Shown here piece after piece: positions 1-6,784 of a stretch of 7,950 nucleotides of DNA. The notes beneath the pieces were generated by a model, which ran no database searches, was not told the origin of the DNA, and was given only the letters and a program-made list of their open reading frames with translations. The DNA comes from Deltaproteobacteria bacterium. Lineage in GTDB: Bacteria > Desulfobacterota > DSM-4660 > Desulfatiglandales > Desulfatiglandaceae. Both the position numbers and the translations under genes were made by a program. The DNA lies in contig JAOZQV010000167.1 in assembly GCA_029932035.1 (NCBI GenBank), forward strand, positions 1-7,950. Direction: 5' to 3'. The number at the start of each line of letters is the position of its first letter. Position 1 is the first letter of the stretch.

Positions 1-576
1 ATTTTTGTTCCCATAGAAAAGATATATGTCTCGTTCCAGACCACACTCGACAATCTCACGAATCATACTCCGAAAAGGGGTAATGCCGCTCCCCCCCGCA
101 ATACAGACCATGGTCCTGTCATGAAAGAGCGGATTATGATAGAATTGACCAGCAGGCCCCGAGCTCTCAAGCTGGTCTCCTCTTTTCACTTCATCAAGCA
201 GGTAGTTGGATACAAGTCCGTCCTCAACACGTCGTATTGTAATCTCATAGAAGCCGGTCTGATTGGGAGGAGAAGAGATACTATACGGTCTGCTGGTACG
301 TATCCCGCTTAGCTCCAGAAAAAGTGAGGTATACTGTCCCGATAGAAAGGGCGGAAGGTAGCCGTTTTGAGAGATTAGCCTAAACGTCTTTGTGGAGGAA
401 GTTTCGTCAATGATCTCTGATACACGAAGCTTGATCCGGGTGGGGTGCAAGAGATTGATCTGCTTATCCACTGAATCCCGAAAGGCCGCATAGTCTGTCC
501 CGTATTTCCTGCTTGTTTCAATTTCTTCAACGATACCATTATATCCGTCAAATTCCTTAAAAATCGGCTTTTTCAT
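1..576 (-). CDS. FNR-type FAD/NAD(P)-binding oxidoreductase, N-terminal part (runs off left edge)
   Basis: This is an open frame from ATG at 576 down to base 1 without a stop, so 192 residues are visible and the C-terminus is missing. Residues 1-48 are an extension of unknown role. Residues about 49-145 form the ferredoxin-reductase-like FAD barrel, with the flavin motif RPYS at 96-99 and GPAGQF at 140-145. The start of the NAD(P) domain follows, with GGSGITPF at 161-168. Such proteins pass electrons between NAD(P)H, FAD and often a C-terminal 2Fe-2S domain, but that part lies outside the window, so the acceptor and the NADH/NADPH preference are unknown. The start is well supported: a GGGAGGG ribosome site overlaps the stop codon of the preceding flavoprotein gene, with a 9-bp gap. 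That tight coupling suggests it serves as the electron partner of the upstream gene (inference). Confidence 0.92.
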   Translation of the reverse strand, partial: MKKPIFKEFDGYNGIVEEIETSRKYGTDYAAFRDSVDKQINLLHPTRIKLRVSEIIDETSSTKTFRLISQNGYLPPFLSGQYTSLFLELSGIRTSRPYSISSPPNQTGFYEITIRRVEDGLVSNYLLDEVKRGDQLESSGPAGQFYHNPLFHDRTMVCIAGGSGITPFRSMIREIVECGLERDIYLFYGNKN

Positions 577-585
577 GCTCCCTCC

Positions 586-2088
586 CTAATTTGAATTGAA
601 CTTTCTCAAAACTGACTTGGCTGCCGACATTCCGGCCTGTAGTGTGGGCTGAAACCCGCAGTCGCCGATCCACCCGCTGGCGAAATAGAGGCCTTCAATG
701 GGCGAATGACGTCCCGGCTGAAAAAACATGGAGTCTTTGGTATATTGCTCAAACCCGTAAATCGCGCCATTGGGATGACCGAGATAGCGCATGTGGGTCA
801 GGGGCGTTGCTACCTCAAGTTCTTCTATATGTTTCCTGACGTTCGGAAAAATAGTTTCCATCCGGCGTAACATGGATTCCGCGCACCGGTATTTTACCCT
901 GTGATACTGCGTCGGGGGTATGCGCATCCAGGGCTCGCCGTATTTCAGGGTAACAATGTTTACCTGGCACGTTCCTGGAGGTGAAAAATCAGGATCAGAC
1001 ACATCGTAGCAACTCATAACCATGGTTTCGTCACTGATATCCACACGCCGCATAGGATTGAGTATCCTATCCGTGGCATCGATACCATCGAGTAGAAAAT
1101 TTGTTGTTTCAGTAATCCCCAACTCACCCGGCTCACAATCAAATCCTATAAACATGGTAAAGGCCGAGGGGCTGAGGGTCCGGCCCCCCATTTCCCTGAG
1201 GACCCCGTCGGGAATCTCTTCAGAGTCAACAAGCTGTGTATATGTGGTTACCTGTGATGCATTGGAGACCACATATTTTGTCTCTATATGATCACCATCT
1301 TCAGTTATTACCCCCTGAACAGCCCCGTTTTCCACTATTATTTTTTTCACCCCACAATTGAAACGGGCCGTCCCCCCATGTGAAAGGAATTTATTTGTTA
1401 TTGCATTGGAAAGGGCCTGAGAACCGCCCTTAATGTGAAACGGCTTGAATTCTATATAGACAAAAAAGAGCATGGCAAAATAGGCAAAGGATAAACGGTT
1501 GGGCGGTAAGCCCAGATAGCCCCAGTAAACGGACATAAGGTTCTTCAACAATGGATCGGAAAAAATATCGTCCATCACCTCACTCGCCGGCTTAAAAGCG
1601 TACTTATAAAGAGCCGGATATTTCTCACGGGAAGGAGAAGGGTCTTTGAAAAAAAAGGCGGCTAACATCTCGTTGGCATATTTATAAACCAGATCGAAGA
1701 ACTTGTTAATAGCCTCTTTCTGGTGAGGAAAGTTTTCCTCAAGCACGGAAATAACCTGGGTTTTGTCTGCCTTGAGTGTCAGTCTGAAGCCGTCGGGCAA
1801 CCATACACTGAAGAGGTCTGACATCTCCACAAACTCCAGATCATCGAGTACCCCGAGGCTGCCCAAGGACATCCTGAGGGGCCCTGGTTTTTCAGGTGTT
1901 CCCAATCCGCTGAGCTGATGAAGCGCCACCTCAAACTCAAACCGGCCTCTACAGAAGCTGGTGGCACAACCTCCCGGGATATTGTGCCGTTCCAGCAACA
2001 GGACATTGAGCCCTTTCCGTGCTAAGCCCGCCGATGCGGTAAGACCCCCGTTACCAGCTCCGACGACAACTGCATCATACTTTTCCAT
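586..2088 (-). CDS. CrtI/RetSat-like FAD-dependent oxidoreductase (phytoene dehydrogenase-related)
   Basis: The 500-residue protein matches the usual length of the phytoene desaturase / carotenoid isomerase / retinol saturase superfamily. Visible motifs are the N-terminal dinucleotide fold with GAGNGG at 10-15, the ribose-binding acid at E33 and the family GG at 39-40, the mid-protein HIKGGSQALSNAI (218-230), a LGHPNGAIYGFEQ stretch near 436-448 like that of RetSat/CrtISO proteins, and the C-terminal flavin motif GLYFASGWIGDCGFQPTLQA at 466-485. There is no signal peptide or clear membrane span. Family members add or remove hydrogen at C=C bonds of hydrophobic polyenes, or isomerise them. No carotenoid gene is nearby, and the operon handles acyl-CoAs, so the substrate is more likely a lipid-like or acyl compound (inference). 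Start: AGGAG overlapping the ligase stop codon, 8-bp gap. It is tightly linked to the downstream FNR-like gene, a plausible reductant supplier. Confidence 0.93.
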   Translation of the reverse strand: MEKYDAVVVGAGNGGLTASAGLARKGLNVLLLERHNIPGGCATSFCRGRFEFEVALHQLSGLGTPEKPGPLRMSLGSLGVLDDLEFVEMSDLFSVWLPDGFRLTLKADKTQVISVLEENFPHQKEAINKFFDLVYKYANEMLAAFFFKDPSPSREKYPALYKYAFKPASEVMDDIFSDPLLKNLMSVYWGYLGLPPNRLSFAYFAMLFFVYIEFKPFHIKGGSQALSNAITNKFLSHGGTARFNCGVKKIIVENGAVQGVITEDGDHIETKYVVSNASQVTTYTQLVDSEEIPDGVLREMGGRTLSPSAFTMFIGFDCEPGELGITETTNFLLDGIDATDRILNPMRRVDISDETMVMSCYDVSDPDFSPPGTCQVNIVTLKYGEPWMRIPPTQYHRVKYRCAESMLRRMETIFPNVRKHIEELEVATPLTHMRYLGHPNGAIYGFEQYTKDSMFFQPGRHSPIEGLYFASGWIGDCGFQPTLQAGMSAAKSVLRKFNSN

Positions 2089-2096
2089 AACATCTC

Positions 2097-3779
2097 CTAT
2101 CCATCTTCTTTTTGACTTGCCCTCTTGATTTCCATTTCCCGCAGTTCTCTCCGCAGGACCTTTCCTACACTGCTTTTGGGGAGCTCATCCATAAACTCTA
2201 CCATTTTGGGCACCTTATAAGCAGCCAGCTTCTTCTTACAGAAGGCGATCACATCCTCTTCAGAGAGGGTCTCCCCCGTTCTTGGGACAACAAACACCTT
2301 CACCGTCTCGCCACGATAGCTATCAGGTATCCCCACCGCGCAGGCCTCCTGTACCTTGGGATGCTCGTAAAGAACCTCGTCAATATCCCTCGGATAGATA
2401 TTGTATCCTCCAGCGATAATCATGTCCTTTTTCCGGTCTACGATAAAGAGATATCCCTCTTCGTCCATATAGCCGATGTCGCCTGTGTACAGCCACCCGT
2501 CCCGGATGGCGTTTTCCGTCTCCTCGGGATTCTTATAATACCCCTCTGTGACCTGGGGACCCTTGATGAGGATCTCTCCCGATTCCCCAAGAGGAAGATC
2601 CTTTGTACCGGTCTCCACGTCCACAATACGGCAGTCCGTATCCGGGACCGGGACACCCACACTCCCTGCCTTGGTCTTCCCCCCCCACGGGTTGGCATGG
2701 GTGAGAACAGCGGTCTCCGTGAGACCGTAGCATTCCACGATACCCGCCCCCACCGTCTCCTCCCACTGTCGGATTGTCTCCACCGCCAGGGGGGCGGCGC
2801 CTGAAAGACATCCCTTTACAAAAGAGAAATCAGTCTTGGGAAAATCAGGATGGTTGAGCACACCCACAAAGATGGTCGGTACGCAGGGGAACCAGTCGGG
2901 TTTGTATTTCCTGGTCATTTCGAGGACGATTCCGGGTTCCGGACGGGGGATCAGAATGAATGTCAGGCCCCTGAAGATGGCGGTATTCATACCGGTCGTG
3001 AACCCTGCTATGTGAAAGACCGGAAAAGTGCCCATCATGCTATCTTTACCATCATCTGCATCGTGTATCCACGCCTTTAACTGCTGGACACAGATGCTGC
3101 AGTTTTTGTGGCTGAGCATCACTCCTTTAGATACCCCTGTTGTGCCTCCGGTATAGAGAAGAGCGGCCAGGTCGTCGAATAGAACCTCTGCCGTCGGGAC
3201 GGTGGGGGGATACTTGTTGATGAGGTCCGTAAAATCGAGGACACCCTCGTTGGGGTCGGTTTTTCTATGCATCTTTTTCTTTACAAAGGGGAAGAGCTGC
3301 TTCTTGGGAAATGGAAGGTAGTCACGAATATGGCAGGAGATTATTGTTTCGATTTTGGTCTTTTCTTTTAGCTTAAGGATTCTTGGAACCAAAAGATCGA
3401 GACTTATGGCCATCTTGGAGTCAGAGTCGTTCAACTGATGTTCCAATTCATTCTCCGTGTAGAGGGGATTGTTCATAACCACCACTGCGCCGAGACGGAA
3501 TACGGCATAGGAGGCAATCACTACCTGAGGCATGTTTGGAAGCAAGAGTGAGACCTTGTCCCCTTTCCGGATGCCAAGATCAGCCAAGGCCCCGGCAAAA
3601 CGATTTACCAGTTCATCGAGTTCCCTGTAGGTGATCTTCTTACCCATCATAATCAGGGCAACCGTATCGGGGAACCTCTTTGCCGTCCTTTCCAGCGCTC
3701 CCGGCAGGGTTATTTCTTCGTAATCAACGCTGGGCGGGACTTCTTCGGCATAGGCCTTGTGCCAGATTTTCTCTTCCAT
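2097..3779 (-). CDS. AMP-binding acyl-CoA ligase (long-chain fatty-acyl-CoA synthetase type)
   Basis: This adenylate-forming enzyme activates a carboxylic acid with ATP and CoA to an acyl-CoA, via an acyl-AMP. With the start at 3779 it has 560 residues, normal for the family. Core motifs, in order, are the phosphate loop YTGGTTGVSKG (209-219), HIAGFTTG (256-263), YGLTE (351-355), YTGD (431-434), the hinge DRKKDMI (448-454) and the C-terminal SSVGKVLRRELRE, whose K540 is the expected adenylation lysine. The GGTTG form and the GYNIYPRDIDEVL segment favour the fatty-acid ligase branch, though aromatic or branched acids cannot be excluded. The frame stays open upstream to a TTG at 3854 (25 extra residues), but an AAGGAG site 5 bp before the ATG at 3779 decides the start. 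It probably supplies the CoA ester consumed by the neighbouring dehydrogenase. A 119-bp gap separates the two genes, the widest within the cluster. Confidence 0.95.
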   Translation of the reverse strand: MEEKIWHKAYAEEVPPSVDYEEITLPGALERTAKRFPDTVALIMMGKKITYRELDELVNRFAGALADLGIRKGDKVSLLLPNMPQVVIASYAVFRLGAVVVMNNPLYTENELEHQLNDSDSKMAISLDLLVPRILKLKEKTKIETIISCHIRDYLPFPKKQLFPFVKKKMHRKTDPNEGVLDFTDLINKYPPTVPTAEVLFDDLAALLYTGGTTGVSKGVMLSHKNCSICVQQLKAWIHDADDGKDSMMGTFPVFHIAGFTTGMNTAIFRGLTFILIPRPEPGIVLEMTRKYKPDWFPCVPTIFVGVLNHPDFPKTDFSFVKGCLSGAAPLAVETIRQWEETVGAGIVECYGLTETAVLTHANPWGGKTKAGSVGVPVPDTDCRIVDVETGTKDLPLGESGEILIKGPQVTEGYYKNPEETENAIRDGWLYTGDIGYMDEEGYLFIVDRKKDMIIAGGYNIYPRDIDEVLYEHPKVQEACAVGIPDSYRGETVKVFVVPRTGETLSEEDVIAFCKKKLAAYKVPKMVEFMDELPKSSVGKVLRRELREMEIKRASQKEDG

Positions 3780-3898
3780 GGCGTCTCCTTTTGCAATTGG
3801 GTGAATCGTTATTTTTTCTCTCTTTCTTCCTCCCTGAATAATTTCGATTGCCAACCAACCCTTTCTTTGTTGCCTGCTGATCGGTATGGTAGCAAAAT
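3780..3898 (-). other. 119-bp gap between dehydrogenase and ligase genes
   Basis: Read on the minus strand this is a purine-rich leader (GGGAGGAAGAAAGAGAG followed by AAAAAATAACG) ahead of the ligase ribosome site. No convincing hairpin-plus-T terminator and no clear -35/-10 pair were seen by eye. It could host an internal promoter or an mRNA processing point, but nothing here proves it. Confidence 0.5.
3785..3790 (-). promoter_or_regulatory. Ribosome binding site that fixes the ligase start
   Basis: On the minus strand AAAAGGAGA precedes ATG at 3779 with a 5-base spacer from AAGGAG. The alternative TTG at 3854 has only a weak AAAGGG close by, so the shorter protein is preferred. Confidence 0.8.
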
Positions 3899-5053
3899 TT
3901 ACTTGCCCCGCAACTTTTTCATCAACTCCCCCATAATGATAAGCTTCTGGATCTGGTTGGTGCCTGCACCGAACTCGATCCCTTTTACATCGCGGTACAT
4001 CCTCTCTATGGGGAACTCTCTGATGTACCCATATCCTCCAAAGATCTGTACGGCCTTGCCCACGGCCTCCACACCTGCTTCTGCGCAGAAAAGCTTTGCA
4101 TAGGATGCCTCAAGTCTGACCCTTTTTCCAGAATCGGCCATTGATGCGGCCCAGTAGGCCAGGACCCTCCCGGCCTGAATCCTGGTCGCCATATCCGCTA
4201 ACATATCCTGAATCATCTGGAAGCTGACGATGGGCGCCCCGAATTGAACTCTCTCCGAGGCATACTTGAAGGCCAGATCAAAGGCCCCCTGGGCCACTCC
4301 GATAGGGGCTATGGAATAGATAATCCTCTCCCGGTCAAGACCACTCATCAGGACCCTGACCCCTTTGTTCTCTTCTCCGAGGAGATTTTCTGCCGGGACT
4401 TCACAATCTTCAAAGATCAACTCACCCGTAGGAGAACCCCGCACCCCCATCTTCTTCAGGGTCTTTCCAGTGGAAAACCCGGGGAACCCCTTCTCCACAA
4501 TAAAGGCGGATATCCCGTTCTGCCCGGCCTCAGGATCGGTTTTGGCATATACGACCATCACGTCGGCTAAGGGTCCGTTCGTAATAAACATTTTCGTGCC
4601 GTTCAGGATATACCTGTCTCCTTTTTTTTCGGCCCGGGTCCTGAGCGAGAGCGCGTCTGATCCTGCCTCTGGTTCGGTGATGGCCAGGGCTCCTACCTTC
4701 TTTCCCTGGATGAGGTCGGGCAAGTACTTGCGCCTCTGAGCCTCATTACCATTTCTGTAAATATTCTCAGTGCAGAGGATAGCGTGGGCCCCGTAGGTAT
4801 TGCCGGTTGAAACGCATCCCCTCATTATTTCTTCCATTACAAGGACGCAGGAGAAAAAGTCGGTGCCGCTTCCACCATACTCTTCGGGGATCGGCATCCC
4901 GAATAGACCCATTTCGGCCATAGCCTTGAAGTTTTCCTCGGGGAACCTCTCCTCTTCATCTATCTCCGCAGCAAGGGGAATGATATCCCTGTCCACGAAT
5001 CTGGCCACCGTCTCTTTCAACATTCTTTGTTCTTCTGTAAGCTCGAAGTCCAT
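3899..5053 (-). CDS. Acyl-CoA dehydrogenase, isovaleryl-CoA dehydrogenase-like
   Basis: The 384-residue flavoenzyme oxidises an acyl-CoA to the 2-enoyl-CoA, normally passing electrons to ETF. It has the usual length, with the N-terminal helical domain at about 5-117, the FAD/substrate beta domain with ITEPEAGSD at 125-133, and the C-terminal helical domain with FGGYGY at 338-343. Two features place it near isovaleryl-CoA dehydrogenase (IVD): VLMSGLDRER at 234-243 closely matches the IVD helix that carries its catalytic glutamate (here E242), and the usual MCAD/SCAD catalytic position in xEGT is replaced by A363 in GAGT, as in IVD. Other IVD-like blocks are RNGNEAQ, ILNGTKMFITNG and FIVEKGFPGFST. 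The true chain preference is not certain. The ATG at 5053 has GGAG 9 bases upstream, and the gene lies 27 bp after the biotin carboxylase. No ETF genes are in the window. Confidence 0.95.
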   Translation of the reverse strand: MDFELTEEQRMLKETVARFVDRDIIPLAAEIDEEERFPEENFKAMAEMGLFGMPIPEEYGGSGTDFFSCVLVMEEIMRGCVSTGNTYGAHAILCTENIYRNGNEAQRRKYLPDLIQGKKVGALAITEPEAGSDALSLRTRAEKKGDRYILNGTKMFITNGPLADVMVVYAKTDPEAGQNGISAFIVEKGFPGFSTGKTLKKMGVRGSPTGELIFEDCEVPAENLLGEENKGVRVLMSGLDRERIIYSIAPIGVAQGAFDLAFKYASERVQFGAPIVSFQMIQDMLADMATRIQAGRVLAYWAASMADSGKRVRLEASYAKLFCAEAGVEAVGKAVQIFGGYGYIREFPIERMYRDVKGIEFGAGTNQIQKLIIMGELMKKLRGK

Positions 5054-5080
5054 ATATCTTCACTCCGCTATACGATATTA

Positions 5081-6451
5081 CTAATCTTCATCATCATCTT
5101 CATCATCCTCGTCCGGCAAAAACCTGCTTATAAAATCCGTATTGAAATTGCCCGCCCGGAACTGAGGATCATCCATGACCTTGAGATAAAGAGGTATGGT
5201 GGTTTTAATCGGTTCTATCTTGAATTCTTCAAGGGCCCTTTTCATAATTCGAATGGCCCCGTCCCTTGTCAGGTCGTAGGAAATGAGCTTGGCGATCAGG
5301 GAGTCATAGTATATGGGGAGTTCGTAGCCCTGATGGAGGTGTGTGTCTAATCTGACCCCAAAACCCCCAGGAGGATGATATTCTTCTATTATCCCGGGCG
5401 ATGGCACGAAATTCCTGTCCGGATCTTCCGCATTAATCCGGCATTCAATGGCCCAGCCTCTCTTGTTGAGATCCTCAAAACAATACTCAAGATTTTCACC
5501 CGAAGCGAGCCGGATCTGTTCTTTTATTAGATCTATGCCGGTTGTCAATTCAGTAACAGGATGCTCAACCTGGATCCGGGCATTGATCTCCATGAAATAG
5601 AAATTGTTGTTTCTATCTACCAGAAACTCCACAGTGCCGGCATTGAAGTAATTCACAGCCCTTGCCGCATCCATGGCTGCGTTTCCCATGGTCTCCCTCA
5701 TTTCGGCCGATAGCGCGGGAGATGGCGATTCTTCGATGAGCTTCTGAAATCGTCTTTGAATAGTACACTCCCTCTCACCGAGATGAACAACCTTGCCGGA
5801 GCTGTCCGCTAAGATCTGGAATTCTATATGCCTCGGATCTACAATAAATTTTTCAATATAGAGTTCATCTCTTCCAAAGGAGGCGCGAGCCTCCCATTTT
5901 GCCACGGGGAATTCTTCGAGGAGCATATCTTCATCCTCGCAAATCCTGATGCCTCGCCCCCCGCCTCCCCCTGAAGCCTTGACCATAACGGGATAACCAA
6001 TCTTTTCGGACAGTCCAACTGCTTCCTCCACGTCGGTTACCCCTCCGGAACTACTCGGGATAACGGGGATACCCGCTTCCTTCATTATGTTCTTGGCCGT
6101 TATCTTGTCACCTGCCAGTTGCAGGTTTTGAGGTGTGGGGCCGATAAAGAGGAGACCAGAATCTTCACATGCCCTGGCAAATCCCTCACTTTCCGCTAAG
6201 TATCCGTATCCGGGATGAACAGCGTCAGCTCCGGTCTCCATTGCGGCCTTCAAGATACTCCCTATATTCAGGTAACTTTTTGCGCTGACCGGCGGACCTA
6301 TGCATATGCTTTCATCAGCAAGAGAGAGATGAAGAGATGCCTTATCCGCCTCTGAATAGACCGCAACTGTCTTGATATCCAGTTCCCTGCAGGCCCGAAT
6401 AACCCGGTGTGCAATCTCACCCCTGTTTGCAACGAGTATTTTTGAAAACAT
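5081..6451 (-). CDS. Biotin carboxylase (AccC-type subunit)
   Basis: This ATP-grasp enzyme carboxylates biotin on a carrier protein using bicarbonate and ATP. It has 456 residues against 449 in E. coli AccC and aligns almost without gaps. Landmarks are the N-terminal ILVANRGEIAHRVIRACREL, K116 in GDKITAK, K158 followed by the glycine-rich loop GGGGGRG (161-167), QRRFQK (232-237) with the bicarbonate lysine K237, E288/N290/R292 and catalytic QVE (294-296) in MEINARIQVEHPVTE, and R338 in ECRINAED. E. coli has His where F235 stands. The last ten residues (447-456) are all acidic, an unusual tail. It lies 3 bp after the carrier gene, so the two are clearly translated together and form a carboxylase half-complex. 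No carboxyltransferase follows, so acetyl-CoA, propionyl-CoA, methylcrotonyl-CoA or another acceptor cannot be chosen from this window. The generic accC symbol is withheld for that reason. Confidence 0.95.
   Translation of the reverse strand: MFSKILVANRGEIAHRVIRACRELDIKTVAVYSEADKASLHLSLADESICIGPPVSAKSYLNIGSILKAAMETGADAVHPGYGYLAESEGFARACEDSGLLFIGPTPQNLQLAGDKITAKNIMKEAGIPVIPSSSGGVTDVEEAVGLSEKIGYPVMVKASGGGGGRGIRICEDEDMLLEEFPVAKWEARASFGRDELYIEKFIVDPRHIEFQILADSSGKVVHLGERECTIQRRFQKLIEESPSPALSAEMRETMGNAAMDAARAVNYFNAGTVEFLVDRNNNFYFMEINARIQVEHPVTELTTGIDLIKEQIRLASGENLEYCFEDLNKRGWAIECRINAEDPDRNFVPSPGIIEEYHPPGGFGVRLDTHLHQGYELPIYYDSLIAKLISYDLTRDGAIRIMKRALEEFKIEPIKTTIPLYLKVMDDPQFRAGNFNTDFISRFLPDEDDEDDDED
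5084..5113 (-). repeat. GAT/GAA trinucleotide tract coding an acidic tail
   Basis: The 3' end of the biotin carboxylase gene is a run of GAC, GAG, GAT and GAA codons (ten acidic residues, DEDDEDDDED) immediately before the TAG stop. The near-perfect trinucleotide pattern suggests slippage-prone DNA; it adds residues beyond the usual AccC end. Confidence 0.7.
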
Positions 6452-6454
6452 AAC

Positions 6455-6721
6455 CTAAGCCTTCTCTAAGACAAACATGAGGTCATTATCCTTCAGAGGA
6501 GTCTCATCCTCGGCAATTATCTCTACGACCTTGCCGTTGGCAGGGGACTTGACCTTCTGGAATACCTTCATTGTCTCCAAAAGAGCTATCACCTGTTTCT
6601 TCTTTACCGTATCCCCCACTGCCACATATGGCGGCTGGTCCGGAGATGGCCTCATATAAAACACCCCGGACATGGGGGCTCTCACCTCAACCTTTTTAGC
6701 GCTATCATCGGATGTGTTCAT
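6455..6721 (-). CDS. Biotin carboxyl carrier protein, short form (biotinyl/lipoyl domain)
   Basis: The 88-residue protein is essentially one biotinyl domain. The biotin site is ETMKVF with K52 as the attachment lysine; the usual form is EAMKM. The segment FYMRPSPDQPPYVAVG (21-36) matches the 'thumb' loop typical of AccB-type carriers (FYRTPSPDAKAF in E. coli), which separates it from plain lipoyl domains and from glycine-cleavage H protein. The long N-terminal domain and Ala/Pro linker of E. coli AccB (about 156 residues) are absent. It carries carboxybiotin between the biotin carboxylase encoded 3 bp downstream and an unseen carboxyltransferase. The ATG at 6721 follows AAGG with a 5-base spacer inside a purine-rich leader, 63 bp after the BKACE stop. 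A separate biotin ligase must modify it. Confidence 0.93.
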   Translation of the reverse strand: MNTSDDSAKKVEVRAPMSGVFYMRPSPDQPPYVAVGDTVKKKQVIALLETMKVFQKVKSPANGKVVEIIAEDETPLKDNDLMFVLEKA

Positions 6722-6784
6722 TTATTCCTTCCTCTCCTCTTCCTATTGTCAATGGGTGTGTTATGTGGTCCGTGCATGAATTAC

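Noticed and set aside
586..2088. Carotenoid biosynthesis gene (true phytoene desaturase)
   Set aside because: No phytoene synthase or other carotenoid gene is nearby, and the family includes many non-carotenoid enzymes, so a crtI name is not justified.
2112..2804. 230-residue plus-strand open frame
   Set aside because: It lies wholly opposite the acyl-CoA ligase, whose motifs are all intact; the frame has no recognisable domain and is an antisense shadow.
3780..3854. N-terminal extension of the ligase from TTG at 3854
   Set aside because: The 25 extra residues are outside the family alignment and the strong AAGGAG is next to the ATG at 3779.
3899..5053. Catalytically dead acyl-CoA dehydrogenase because Glu is missing from the xEGT motif
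   Set aside because: E242 in GLDRER occupies the isovaleryl-CoA dehydrogenase catalytic position, so activity is expected.
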